Below are positions 24,713 through 34,150 of a DNA stretch of 44,496 bases, piece after piece (position 1 is the first letter of the stretch; each line of letters starts with the position of its first letter). Source of the stretch: an uncultured Lachnospiraceae bacterium (GTDB lineage Bacteria; Bacillota; Clostridia; Lachnospirales; Lachnospiraceae). Location: positions 1 through 44,496 of the forward strand of contig CACZBM010000020.1 in assembly GCA_902779445.1 (NCBI GenBank). Reading direction: 5' to 3'. Under the pieces are notes generated by a model. That model was not told where the DNA came from and did no database searches. It saw only the letters and a list, made by a program, of their open reading frames with translations. The translations under genes and the position numbers were made by a program.

Positions 24713-25200
24713 TGCATATGCTTGAGCAGGATGAAAAATACATGAAGGAAGCCCTTAAGCAGGCAAAAAAGGCATTCAGACTTGGAGAAGTTCCTATCGG
24801 TTGTGTGGTTGTGCGTGACGCCGATGGTAGTATAATAGGACGTGGGTATAATCGCAGGAACACAGACAAGAGCACTCTTTCCCATGCGGAGATAACTGCC
24901 ATAAAGAAGGCAGTGAGAGCAGAAGGCGATTGGCGGTTGGAAGACTGCACCATCTATGTAACGCTGGAACCTTGCCCCATGTGTGCGGGAGCAATAGTCC
25001 AGTCCCGGATGAAAAGGTGTGTTTTCGGAGCCGATTCGGAAAAGTCAGGCTGTGCTGGTACTATCCTGAACCTCCTCCATGAAGACAGATTTAATCATCA
25101 GGTGGAGACAGAGAGGGGTATACTAAAAGATGAGTGCACAGAGATTTTGCAGACTTTTTTCAGGAATCTGAGAGAAAGGCTAAAGAATAACGAAGCATGA
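24712..25200 (+). CDS. tadA: tRNA-specific adenosine deaminase TadA
   Basis: A 162-residue zinc deaminase that makes inosine at the wobble position (A34) of tRNA-Arg(ACG). Zinc ligands are His58 with catalytic Glu60 (SHAEITAI), and Cys88 and Cys91 (EPCPMCAGAIVQSR). VPIGCVVV near residue 27 is typical. The start overlaps the previous stop, and the codon-3 ATG (24718) is equally possible. The stop overlaps the next gene's start by four bases. The C-terminal helix FFRNLRERLKNNEA matches bacterial TadA. Confidence 0.94.
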   Translation: MHMLEQDEKYMKEALKQAKKAFRLGEVPIGCVVVRDADGSIIGRGYNRRNTDKSTLSHAEITAIKKAVRAEGDWRLEDCTIYVTLEPCPMCAGAIVQSRMKRCVFGADSEKSGCAGTILNLLHEDRFNHQVETERGILKDECTEILQTFFRNLRERLKNNEA

Positions 25201-26969
25201 ATGATCTTAGAAATGAATCCATATCAAGACTTTTAAAAGATGCAAACAGGCTCATGAAGTATCCTGAGACCTATTCGGAGGCCATGAAGGATGAGAATGC
25301 GGTCAGGATGAAGCTTGCGGTACTGGGTTCATATTCTATACAGCATCTGGTAAAGCTGCTCCGGCTTTTTCTCGACAGGGAGAATATCCTTGCGGATATC
25401 TATGAAGGAGAATATGACGGGATCAATATGGATGTGCTTGATGATTCATCGGGCCTTTATTCATTTGAGCCCCGTTTTGTAGTGATATTATTAAGGCATA
25501 ATGATTTCAAATGGAGATCAGAAGAAGACCTTAAAGACGCGGAAGACTATGTGAACAGTCTTTATTCCCACCTTTCAAAAATAAACGGAGTGACCATATT
25601 CATTTCGAATATCGCGTCGCCTCCGGAAAGACCCTGGGGTACTCTTGAAGCGGATTACGACTACACCCAGAGAGCTCTTATTTCAAGATTCAATCTCTAT
25701 CTCGCACAAAAGCGTCCGGGAAACACCAGGATAATCGATATGGAATATCTTTCTTCTCTCAGGGGAAAAGAGAGCTGGTTTGACAATACTTCCTATTTCC
25801 TTACAAAACAGGGATTTAATATGGAGTATCTGAAGGATGTTGCATCAGAGATAACGACTATGATAATGCCGGATCTGGGACGGGTAAGGAAGTGTCTCGT
25901 ACTGGATCTTGATAATACACTTTGGGGAGGTGTTGTCGGAGATGAGGGACCGGAAGGTATCAACGTGGATCCCGGAGATCCTATCGGAGAAGCTTACAGG
26001 GCTTTTCAGGAATATATCCTCTCATTAAAAAGAAGGGGAGTCCTTCTTGCGGTCAATTCAAAAAATGATGAAGATATCGCAAAAGAACCGTTTGAAAAGA
26101 ATCCCGACATGATCCTGAAGCTTTCCGATATCGCATGCTTTGTGGCAAACTGGTCGGACAAAGCCGGGAACATGGCATATATTGCCAAGCAGCTGAATAT
26201 CGGAATAGACAGTCTGGTATTTTTCGATGATAATCCTGCGGAAAGGGAGATCATTAAAAAGTTCTGTCCGGAAGTATATGTAGTAAATGTTCCGGAGGAA
26301 CCTGAAAATTATGTGGATATCCTGGACAGGGCAAATCCCTTTGAATGGACCGGTGTCACAAAGGAAGACATGAAGAGGGCCGATTCTTATCAGGAGAATA
26401 AGAAGAGGGAAGAAATGGCTTCTTCCTTCGTAGATTATAAAGAATATCTAAAAGCCTTGGAAATGAGGGGAAAAGCAGGTATAGTAGGACAGACGGAGTC
26501 TGAAAGGTTTGCCCAGCTCACTAATAAGTCAAATCAGTTTAATCTTCGCACCATGAGATATTCGGACGGTGAGATCAGGGAGATGATGGAGGATGACGAT
26601 ATCCGTCTGATCTATGTTTCTCTTTCCGATAAGTTTACCCAATATGGGGTTATCTCCTGTATAGTACTCCGTAACGGAAGAAGTGTTGAATGGATCAAAG
26701 ATGATGACTGCCTCATAGAGAACTGGTGCATGTCCTGCCGTGTATTAAAGCGTTCGGTAGAGCTTTTTGCATTTAAGTATATTTGCAGGGCAGCCCGTGA
26801 AATGGGAGCAAAGAAACTGGTCGGCGAATATATAAGGACCAGAAAGAACAGTATGGTAGAGGGATTATACGCGTCTCTGGGATTCAGACCGGCGGACTCT
26901 GCCGACAGGGTTCTCTATGAATATGACCTTTCGAAGGAGCCGGAAGGGGAAGTGTATATTTCAGAATAA
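25197..26969 (+). CDS. FkbH-like HAD-IIIC family protein
   Basis: 590 residues. The N-terminal ~220 residues form an SGNH/GDSL-like region. A HAD phosphatase-like domain with nucleophile motif DLDNTLWGG (Asp237, Asp239) follows, with NSKNDEDIA and FFDDNPAERE as later HAD motifs. The C-terminal ~140 residues resemble a GNAT fold (LVGEYIRTRKNSMVEGLYASLGFRP). In polyketide clusters FkbH proteins load a glyceryl unit from a 1,3-bisphosphoglycerate onto an acyl carrier protein; others act in surface-glycan pathways. No carrier protein or biosynthetic genes lie nearby, so the substrate is unknown. It is translationally coupled to tadA. Confidence 0.82.
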   Translation: MNDLRNESISRLLKDANRLMKYPETYSEAMKDENAVRMKLAVLGSYSIQHLVKLLRLFLDRENILADIYEGEYDGINMDVLDDSSGLYSFEPRFVVILLRHNDFKWRSEEDLKDAEDYVNSLYSHLSKINGVTIFISNIASPPERPWGTLEADYDYTQRALISRFNLYLAQKRPGNTRIIDMEYLSSLRGKESWFDNTSYFLTKQGFNMEYLKDVASEITTMIMPDLGRVRKCLVLDLDNTLWGGVVGDEGPEGINVDPGDPIGEAYRAFQEYILSLKRRGVLLAVNSKNDEDIAKEPFEKNPDMILKLSDIACFVANWSDKAGNMAYIAKQLNIGIDSLVFFDDNPAEREIIKKFCPEVYVVNVPEEPENYVDILDRANPFEWTGVTKEDMKRADSYQENKKREEMASSFVDYKEYLKALEMRGKAGIVGQTESERFAQLTNKSNQFNLRTMRYSDGEIREMMEDDDIRLIYVSLSDKFTQYGVISCIVLRNGRSVEWIKDDDCLIENWCMSCRVLKRSVELFAFKYICRAAREMGAKKLVGEYIRTRKNSMVEGLYASLGFRPADSADRVLYEYDLSKEPEGEVYISE

Positions 26970-26980
26970 CAGCGGTAACG

Positions 26981-27097
26981 GGGCACTCTCGCACTCGGTG
27001 CTCGAATACGTGCCCGAAAAACGTTCACCGAACGTTTTTCCATCCTGAGCGAAGCGAAGGATCTCGGAGATTCTTCGGGCACAGCCCTCAGAATGAC
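26981..27097. repeat. Composite structured repeat, second copy (family C head plus family A pair)
   Basis: Head stem GGGCAC/GTGCCC encloses GCAC-TCG-GTGC. The terminator-like hairpin AAAAACGTTC / GAACGTTTTT (27017-27039) follows, then a family A pair (27040-27097). It lies right after the FkbH-like stop. Each head stem differs from the copy at 1872 by one compensated base pair. Confidence 0.85.
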
Positions 27098-27117
27098 ATT
27101 GGAGTTGGAGGAATAGA

Positions 27118-28056
27118 ATGAGTGAAGTAAAACCCACACTTGTCGTGATGGCAGCGGGAATGGGATCACGCTACGGCGGCTTAAAGCAGATAGATCCTGT
27201 AGACGGGGAAGGACATAAGATCATCGATTATTCGATCTATGATGCATGGAAAGCAGGCTTCGGAAAGGTGATCTTTATAATAAAAAAGGAAAATGAGGCA
27301 GATTTCAGGGAGGCCATAGGAGAAGAGATCCCGAAAAAGATCCCGGTTGAGTATGCTTTTCAGAGCCTTGATGATGTGCCGGAAGGTATAAAGATACCCG
27401 AGGGAAGGAAAAAACCCTGGGGTACGGCTCAGGCTGTACTTGCTGCAAGAGACATACTGGATACACCCTTTGCTGTCATAAATGCGGATGATTTCTACGG
27501 AAGAGAAGCATTTATTAAAATGTGTGATTTCCTTAAAACCCATGAAGACGACGACAAGTACCGTTACGGAATGGTTGGATTCATACTGAAGAATACCCTT
27601 ACAGAGAACGGTTATGTTTCGAGAGGGATCTGCAGTGTAGATGAAAAGGGATATTTAACCGGAGTTACCGAGAGAACACATATCGAAAGGGACGGAGAAG
27701 CTGCAAAATATACAGAGGATGAAGGAAAAACTTATGTGAAGCTCACGGGAGAAGAGGCGGTTTCCATGAACTTCTGGGGATTTTCGCTTTCGATGATCTC
27801 TGAACTCTCACATTATTTTGAGGAGTTTATGAAGGATCTTGAAGGAAATGCGGATCCTCTGAAAGCAGAGTGTTACCTGCCGGTAGTCGTGGATTCGTTG
27901 ATCAAAGAGGGGAAAGCTACAACAGAGGTGCTGACTTCCGGAGACAGATGGTTCGGAGTCACATATAAGGAAGACAAGCCGGTGGTGATGTCTTCCATTC
28001 AGGAATTGAAGGATAGAGGGATCTATCCGGAAAGGCTTTTCGTAAATGAACGATAA
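27118..28056 (+). CDS. Sugar-nucleotidyltransferase family protein
   Basis: A 312-residue nucleotidyltransferase of the GT-A fold. The nucleotide-binding signature is visible as VVMAAGMGSRYGGLKQ near the start, with GTAQAVLAAR and the metal-binding VINADDFYG (about residues 120-128). It resembles enzymes that activate sugar phosphates with an NTP, but the C-terminal sequence does not identify UDP-glucose, dTDP-glucose or another product. The start has GGAGGAATAG upstream. Its last 11 bases overlap the ftsH start in another frame. Confidence 0.82.
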   Translation: MSEVKPTLVVMAAGMGSRYGGLKQIDPVDGEGHKIIDYSIYDAWKAGFGKVIFIIKKENEADFREAIGEEIPKKIPVEYAFQSLDDVPEGIKIPEGRKKPWGTAQAVLAARDILDTPFAVINADDFYGREAFIKMCDFLKTHEDDDKYRYGMVGFILKNTLTENGYVSRGICSVDEKGYLTGVTERTHIERDGEAAKYTEDEGKTYVKLTGEEAVSMNFWGFSLSMISELSHYFEEFMKDLEGNADPLKAECYLPVVVDSLIKEGKATTEVLTSGDRWFGVTYKEDKPVVMSSIQELKDRGIYPERLFVNER

Positions 28057-30205
28057 TAACAATCAGAACAGAAATGGCGGTAATAATAATCCCAGAAACA
28101 GGCAGACGCTTATCGCCATGATAATCGCAACCGTGCTCACATTTTTCTGCATGAGCATGATGAGCAGTCTTGTGACCAGAAATTCCACCCAGGAGATCAG
28201 CTATTCCAAGTTTCTGGAGATGGTTTCCGCAAATCAGGTGGGAAGCGTGGAGATCGATCCAGACAGGATAACTATTTATCCAAAGGAAGAAAAGTCAAGT
28301 AATCCGCTATCCATGCAGATCACCTATTATACAGGACTTGTGGATGATCCCTGGCTTACGGAGAGGCTGACAGAAGCAGGGATCGACTTTAAGGGCCAGG
28401 TGCCTGACAGATCCGGAGCTATGGTTTCGGGATTCATAGGATATGTATTCCCGATCCTTCTGGTATGCGGGCTTACCTACATTTTGATGAAGAGGATGGG
28501 CGGAGGCGGCGTAATGGGCGTCGGAAAGAGTAACGCCAAGGTATACGTCCAGAAGGAGACCGGTGTCACATTTAAGGATGTGGCGGGACAGGATGAGGCA
28601 AAGGAATCGCTGCAGGAAGTGGTGGATTTCCTTCATAATCCTGCCAAGTATTCCAGGATCGGAGCGAGGCTTCCGAAGGGAGCGCTCCTTGTGGGACCTC
28701 CCGGAACAGGAAAAACCCTGCTTGCAAAGGCTGTGGCAGGTGAAGCCCATGTGCCATTCTTCTCTCTTGCGGGATCTGATTTTGTGGAAATGTTTGTGGG
28801 TGTAGGTGCTTCCAGGGTAAGAGACCTTTTTAGGGAAGCAGATAAGAATGCTCCCTGTATTATATTTATAGATGAGATAGATGCTATAGGTAAGAGCAGG
28901 GATTCCAGATACGGTGGAAATGACGAGAGAGAGCAGACTCTGAATCAGCTTCTTTCCGAGATGGACGGGTTCGATTCTTCAAAGGGTATCCTGATCCTTG
29001 GTGCCACCAACAGACCGGAAACCCTGGATAAAGCTCTTCTCCGTCCCGGACGTTTTGACAGACGGATAATCGTCGATAAGCCTGATCTTAAAGGACGTAT
29101 CGATACCCTTAAGGTACATGCGGAAAATGTAAAGCTTGATGAGACCGTTAACTTTGAGGACGTGGCACTTGCTACCAGTGGTGCCGTGGGTTCCGATCTC
29201 GCCAATATGGTCAATGAAGCAGCAATTAATGCCGTAAAAGGCGGAAGGGAATTTGTTTCCCAGAAAGATCTGATGGATGCTGTCGAGATAGTACTGGTTG
29301 GTAAAGAGAAGAAGGACAGGGTGCTCAGTAAGGAAGAACGCCGCATAGTCTCTTATCATGAGATAGGCCATGCCCTTGTTTCTGCGCTACAGAAGAACAG
29401 CGAACCTGTGCAGAAGATCACCATAGTTCCCAGAACAATGGGGGCTCTCGGTTATGTAATGCAGGTTCCCGAAGAAGAGAAGTATTTAAACAGCGAAGCT
29501 GAGCTCAGAGCGATGCTGGTTACCACTCTTGCGGGAAGGGCAGCCGAAGAGATCGTGTTTGATACAGTCACCACAGGCGCTTCCAATGATATAGAGAAGG
29601 CCACCAAGATCGCAAGATCAATGGTTACCCAGTACGGTATGAGTAAGAAATTCGGTCTTATGAGCCTGGAATCGGTTGAAGACCGCTATCTGAACGGCAG
29701 GACTGTCATGAACTGTTCCGATGAGACTGCAGCGGATATCGATAATGAGGTTATGAAGCTTCTTAAAGAGTCATATAAGGAAGCCAAGAAGCTTTTAAAG
29801 GAAAACAGGAAGATCCTGGATAAGCTTGCTGCATTTCTTATTAAGAGGGAGACCATTACCGGTGCAGAGTTTATGAAGATCTACTGCAAGGAAAAGGGTA
29901 TTCCCGTTCCTGAAAAGAAGTCATATGAGGACAGATTCAAGGAAGCAAAGCGTACCAGGGAAGAGGATGTTCCAGAGAAGAATGAGGATCAGAGCGGAGA
30001 CCGGAATATAGGGCAGGTTAGCGGGACACCTGCACCTTCCCAGCCTGATAATGAGCAGAAACTGACCTGGCAGGAGAGGAATAATGCACCCCAGAATCAC
30101 ATGCCCGGACAGCAGATAGATTTTACGATAGATGACAGCCTCATACCGGACAGGAACAGCGAAAGTGCTCCTGAAGAGGATACGCAGGATACTCCGGAAT
30201 CATGA
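28046..30205 (+). CDS. ftsH: ATP-dependent zinc metalloprotease FtsH
   Basis: A 719-residue membrane AAA+ protease that degrades misfolded membrane proteins and regulators. It has an Asn-rich start, helix 1 (about residues 19-43), an extracytoplasmic domain, helix 2 (about 126-148), then an AAA domain with Walker A GPPGTGKT (217-224), Walker [12 protein letters not shown] and SRH region RPGRFDRR. The protease site is HEIGH (438-442), with the third zinc ligand expected in SNDIEKAT. The tail of about 90 residues is Pro/Glu/Asp-rich and disordered. It overlaps the nucleotidyltransferase gene by 11 bases, and uvrC starts 4 bases after it. Confidence 0.96.
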   Translation: MNDNNNQNRNGGNNNPRNRQTLIAMIIATVLTFFCMSMMSSLVTRNSTQEISYSKFLEMVSANQVGSVEIDPDRITIYPKEEKSSNPLSMQITYYTGLVDDPWLTERLTEAGIDFKGQVPDRSGAMVSGFIGYVFPILLVCGLTYILMKRMGGGGVMGVGKSNAKVYVQKETGVTFKDVAGQDEAKESLQEVVDFLHNPAKYSRIGARLPKGALLVGPPGTGKTLLAKAVAGEAHVPFFSLAGSDFVEMFVGVGASRVRDLFREADKNAPCIIFIDEIDAIGKSRDSRYGGNDEREQTLNQLLSEMDGFDSSKGILILGATNRPETLDKALLRPGRFDRRIIVDKPDLKGRIDTLKVHAENVKLDETVNFEDVALATSGAVGSDLANMVNEAAINAVKGGREFVSQKDLMDAVEIVLVGKEKKDRVLSKEERRIVSYHEIGHALVSALQKNSEPVQKITIVPRTMGALGYVMQVPEEEKYLNSEAELRAMLVTTLAGRAAEEIVFDTVTTGASNDIEKATKIARSMVTQYGMSKKFGLMSLESVEDRYLNGRTVMNCSDETAADIDNEVMKLLKESYKEAKKLLKENRKILDKLAAFLIKRETITGAEFMKIYCKEKGIPVPEKKSYEDRFKEAKRTREEDVPEKNEDQSGDRNIGQVSGTPAPSQPDNEQKLTWQERNNAPQNHMPGQQIDFTIDDSLIPDRNSESAPEEDTQDTPES

Positions 30206-30209
30206 GCCT

Positions 30210-32078
30210 ATGGAATTTGACATTGAGGAAAATCTGAAGATCCTACCGAAGAAACCCGGAGTCTATCTCATGCATGCCGATGATGATGAGATCATCTATA
30301 TCGGGAAGGCGGTAAATCTTTTTAACAGGGTTCACAGTTATTTCAGGAAGAATAAGAAGAGTCCGAAGATCGAGAAGATGGTGACACATATCCGGTACTT
30401 TGAGTACATCATCACCGATTCCGAGATGGAGGCTCTGGTCCTGGAAAGCAACCTCATAAAGAAACACAGGCCCAGATACAATACGATGCTAAAGGATGAC
30501 AAGAGCTATCCTTACATCAAAGTCACCGTGAAGGAGAAATACCCGAGGATACTTTTTACAAGGAGGCCGCAGGGGGATACCGGGATAGAGAAGAAGTCGG
30601 GGGCAAGGCTATTTGGCCCTTTTACCTCTGCTTGGGCAGTCAGGGATACAATAGAACTGATAAATAAGATTTATCGGTTAAGAACCTGTAACAGGAGTCT
30701 TCCGAGAGATATTGACAGAGACAGGCCGTGCCTTAATTATCATATAAAACAGTGCTCGGGCCCCTGTAAGAGTAACTGCGTAACAGAAGAAGAATACAGC
30801 GAAGCCGTGAACGGAGCGCTGGATTTCCTTAACGGAAACTATGCTCCGATACTTGACAGTCTTAAGGAAAAGATGAACAAGGCCTCGGATGAAATGAGGT
30901 ACGAGGATGCGGCTGCCTTGAGGGATCTTCTGAATTCCGTTAATTCCGTAGCTCAGAAGCAGAAGATCACCTTTGCCGGAGACGAGGAAGACAGGGATGT
31001 GGTCGCTATGCAGGTTGAGGGGAAAGAGGCGGTCATACAGATCTTCTTCGTGCGAAACGGAAGGCTGGTGGGGAGAGACCATTATTATATGTCGGGGGTT
31101 GAAGACCAGAGCGACAAAGAGATAATGGGGAGCTTTGTGAAGCAGTTTTATTCCGGCACTCCTTTCATTCCAAAGGAGATAATGCTGGAGGAAGAGATAG
31201 ATGACCAGAATATCATAGAGGAATGGCTTTCCAAAAAGAGAGGTTCCAAAGTGTCCTTGCTGATACCGAGGCGGGGGATGAAAGAACGGCTCTTAAAACT
31301 GGCTAAGAAGAATGCGGAGCTGGTACTGAGTACCGACCGTGAAAAACTTAGGAAGAATGAGGAAAGAACTGCAGGCGCCGCCGAAGAGCTTGCACGCATT
31401 ATCGGGATAGAGAGCGCAGACAGGATCGAATCCTTTGATATATCAAATATCAGTGGTTTTGAGTCTGTTGGCAGCATGGTGGTATTTGAAAAGGGAAGAG
31501 CGAAGAACTCAGACTACAGGAAATTCAGGATAAAGACAGTTAAAGGCCCGGATGACTACGCAAGTATGGAGGAAGTCCTGACCAGAAGATTTGAAAGACT
31601 TGCGGAAGCTGAGGAGGAAAGAGAGGGAGATTCTTTTGTGAGATTCCCGGATCTGATCCTCATGGACGGCGGAAAAGGGCAGGTCAATATAGCCATAAAG
31701 GTTTTGGACAGGCTGAAGATGGATATCCCCGTGGCGGGAATGGTGAAAGATGATCATCACAGGACCAGGGGTATCTATTATAATAATGAGGAGCTGCCGA
31801 TAGATGATCACTCTGAGTGCTTCAGGCTTGTAACAAGGATCCAGGATGAGACCCACAGGTTTGCGATAGAATACCACAGGTCTCTTCACGGAAAGACCCA
31901 GCTCCATTCCATTCTGGATGACATCCAGGGAATTGGAGATGCGAGAAGGAAAGGTCTTCTCAGAGAATTCGGATCTGTCGAAAGGATCAAGGAAGCATCA
32001 GAAGAAGAACTTATGGTGGTTCCGGAAATGAATAAAAGATCAGCGGAAGCGGTGTATTCGTTTTTTCATAGCAAATAG
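30210..32078 (+). CDS. uvrC: Excinuclease ABC subunit C
   Basis: A 622-residue nuclease subunit of nucleotide excision repair that makes both incisions. An N-terminal GIY-YIG domain (GVYLMHADDDEIIYIGKA) is followed by a Cys cluster (CNRSLPRDIDRDRPCLNYHIKQC), a UVR motif (about residues 205-240), the RNase H-like UvrC domain (SFDISNISG, LILMDGGKGQVN) and C-terminal helix-hairpin-helix repeats (DDIQGIGDARRKGLL). Met at 30210 is the family start; a longer frame from 30132 overlaps ftsH and is not conserved. No good ribosome site is seen, so coupling to ftsH translation is likely. Confidence 0.95.
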   Translation: MEFDIEENLKILPKKPGVYLMHADDDEIIYIGKAVNLFNRVHSYFRKNKKSPKIEKMVTHIRYFEYIITDSEMEALVLESNLIKKHRPRYNTMLKDDKSYPYIKVTVKEKYPRILFTRRPQGDTGIEKKSGARLFGPFTSAWAVRDTIELINKIYRLRTCNRSLPRDIDRDRPCLNYHIKQCSGPCKSNCVTEEEYSEAVNGALDFLNGNYAPILDSLKEKMNKASDEMRYEDAAALRDLLNSVNSVAQKQKITFAGDEEDRDVVAMQVEGKEAVIQIFFVRNGRLVGRDHYYMSGVEDQSDKEIMGSFVKQFYSGTPFIPKEIMLEEEIDDQNIIEEWLSKKRGSKVSLLIPRRGMKERLLKLAKKNAELVLSTDREKLRKNEERTAGAAEELARIIGIESADRIESFDISNISGFESVGSMVVFEKGRAKNSDYRKFRIKTVKGPDDYASMEEVLTRRFERLAEAEEEREGDSFVRFPDLILMDGGKGQVNIAIKVLDRLKMDIPVAGMVKDDHHRTRGIYYNNEELPIDDHSECFRLVTRIQDETHRFAIEYHRSLHGKTQLHSILDDIQGIGDARRKGLLREFGSVERIKEASEEELMVVPEMNKRSAEAVYSFFHSK

Positions 32079-32082
32079 ATGT

Positions 32083-32238
32083 GTTATTATTATCAGAGAT
32101 CCTTCGGGCTAAAGCCCTCAGGATGACAACAGGATGTCGTTCTGAGCGAAGCGAAGAATCGTTATTATTATCAGAGATTCTTCGGGCTAAAACCCTCAGG
32201 ATGACAACAGGATGTCATTCTGAGCGAAGCGAAGAATC
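32083..32238. repeat. 78-base tandem duplication of a family A repeat
   Basis: Two direct copies (32083-32160 and 32161-32238) differ at three positions. Each unit contains an inverted half-unit and a forward TT/AA half-unit. The array occupies nearly the entire uvrC-hprK gap. Confidence 0.92.
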
Positions 32239-32268
32239 TCAGGATTAAATAGACTTTCAGGAGGGTAT

Positions 32269-33201
32269 ATGGCCAGCGTATCACTAAAAACTTATATAGG
32301 GAAAATGAATCTCGTTAATCTTACTCCGGATGTGGATGTTGACGGAGTGAAGATCGAACAGCCGGAAATCAACAGACCCGCGCTGCAGCTTGCGGGATTC
32401 TTTGATCACTTTGATTCTGCAAGGGTAGAGATCGTGGGCTTTGTGGAGTATTCATACATGAAGCAGATGTCTGATGACAGAAAGGAAGAGATCTTCTCCA
32501 GATTCCTTTCCAGCCACATGCCCTGCGTAGTATTCTGCAGAGACCTGGAGCCGGAAGAGATATTTATGAAATACGCAGTGGAATACAAGGTACCGGTCTT
32601 AAAGACCTCCCAGTCCACATCGGATTTCATGGCAGAGACCATCAGATGGCTCAAAGTAAAGCTTGCACCCTGCATTTCCATTCACGGCGTTTTGGTTGAC
32701 GTTAACGGTGAAGGACTTCTTATCACAGGTGAAAGTGGAATAGGAAAGAGTGAAGCTGCTCTGGAGCTCATAAAGAGAGGTCACAGACTTATTTCTGATG
32801 ACGTGGTAGAGATAAGGAAGGTCAGTGATGATACCCTTATCGGATCCGCACCGGATATCACAAAGCATTTTATCGAGCTCAGAGGAATTGGAATTATCGA
32901 CGTAAAAGCTCTTTTCGGTGCTACGAGCGTAAAAGAGACCCAGGGAATAGATCTCGTCATCAAACTGGAAGACTGGGATAAGGATAAGGACTACGACAGA
33001 CTCGGAATGGAAGAAGAGTATACTGAATACCTCGGAAAGAAAGTGGTCTGCCACAATATTCCCATCCGTCCGGGACGAAATCTCGCAATAATCTGTGAAA
33101 CAGCTGCTATTAACTACAGGCAGAAGAAAATGGGATATAACGCTGCACAGGAACTCTATAAGAGAGTACAGGATAATTTACAGAAAAAACGGGAGGAATG
33201 A
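32269..33201 (+). CDS. hprK: HPr kinase/phosphorylase
   Basis: A 310-residue bifunctional enzyme that phosphorylates Ser46 of HPr/Crh with ATP or PPi and reverses it with phosphate; it is the sensor of carbon catabolite repression in Firmicutes. Walker A is GESGIGKS (154-161), preceded by the conserved HGVLVDV. GHRLISDDVVEI and ELRGIGIIDVKALFG (HprK signature) follow. The ribosome site is CAGGAGGG. A glucokinase begins 7 bases later, and a Ser46-containing HPr paralogue is encoded four genes further on, so kinase and likely substrate are co-encoded. Confidence 0.96.
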   Translation: MASVSLKTYIGKMNLVNLTPDVDVDGVKIEQPEINRPALQLAGFFDHFDSARVEIVGFVEYSYMKQMSDDRKEEIFSRFLSSHMPCVVFCRDLEPEEIFMKYAVEYKVPVLKTSQSTSDFMAETIRWLKVKLAPCISIHGVLVDVNGEGLLITGESGIGKSEAALELIKRGHRLISDDVVEIRKVSDDTLIGSAPDITKHFIELRGIGIIDVKALFGATSVKETQGIDLVIKLEDWDKDKDYDRLGMEEEYTEYLGKKVVCHNIPIRPGRNLAIICETAAINYRQKKMGYNAAQELYKRVQDNLQKKREE

Positions 33202-33208
33202 GGGCAGG

Positions 33209-34150
33209 ATGAGTTATGTTTTTGGCGTAGATGTCGGCGGAACATCTGTAAAGATCGGCCTTTTCGAAGGAAACGGAAAGCTTGTCGAAAAATGGTCGAT
33301 ACCTACCAATACGGATAATAACGGAGAATCGATCCTTCCGGATATTGCAGCTTCGGTTCTTTCAAAGAAGGAAGAGAAAAAGATCGGCGTCAAGGATATT
33401 ATCGGAGTCGGAATGGGACTTCCGGGTCCGGTGGATGGAAACGGTATCATCAGAAAAGCCGTAAATCTGCATTGGGAAGATGTTTTCAATGTAGAAGAAA
33501 AGCTTGCTTCATATCTTCCGGAAGGAATGAAAGTCAGGGCAGGAAATGATGCCAATGTGGCAGCTCTTGGCGAAGCATGGATGGGAGCCGGAAAGGGCTA
33601 TAAGAATATAGTCATGGTGACTCTCGGAACCGGTATCGGCGGAGGAGTGATAATAGACGGAAAAGTAGTTGCCGGTATCACCGGAGCCGCAGGCGAGATA
33701 GGCCATATCTATGTGGGAGATGATCCGGGAGAAGCCTGCAACTGCGGTAACAGAGGATGTCTTGAACAGTATGCATCTGCGACGGGAATCGTAAGGCTTT
33801 TAAGGAAAGAGCTGGAGGAGCATCCCGATGAAAAGACGGAGCTCAGAGGTAAGAAATTGAACGCAAAGGAACTTTGGGACGCGGTCAAGAATAATGATCC
33901 TCTTGCCATCAGAGTGGCAGAGCAGTTCGGGAAATATCTGGGTTCAGGGCTTTCAGTAGTGGCAGGTGTTCTGAATCCCGAAGTCATTATTATAGGCGGA
34001 GGAGTTTCCATGGCAGGGGATGTCATCATGCCGTTTATCCTCAGGAATTTTAAGGAGCATGTATTCCACGCCAGCGCTGAAACCAAATTCTTAAGGGCTA
34101 CCCTGGGAAATGACGGCGGAATCTATGGGGCAGCGGCATTACTCCTATGA
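33209..34150 (+). CDS. glcK: ROK-family glucokinase
   Basis: A 313-residue cytoplasmic sugar kinase. The N-terminal phosphate loop is FGVDVGGTSVKIGL, and the ROK zinc motif CNCGNRGC appears near residue 178. GNDANVAALGEAW contains the catalytic Asp, with TLGTGIGGGVI and IIGGGVSMAG completing the ATP-binding fold. It makes glucose 6-phosphate from free glucose. The start is the ATG after GGGCAGG; longer readings overlap hprK. Its stop overlaps the murB start by four bases. Glucose as substrate is family inference; other hexoses are possible. Confidence 0.9.
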   Translation: MSYVFGVDVGGTSVKIGLFEGNGKLVEKWSIPTNTDNNGESILPDIAASVLSKKEEKKIGVKDIIGVGMGLPGPVDGNGIIRKAVNLHWEDVFNVEEKLASYLPEGMKVRAGNDANVAALGEAWMGAGKGYKNIVMVTLGTGIGGGVIIDGKVVAGITGAAGEIGHIYVGDDPGEACNCGNRGCLEQYASATGIVRLLRKELEEHPDEKTELRGKKLNAKELWDAVKNNDPLAIRVAEQFGKYLGSGLSVVAGVLNPEVIIIGGGVSMAGDVIMPFILRNFKEHVFHASAETKFLRATLGNDGGIYGAAALLL

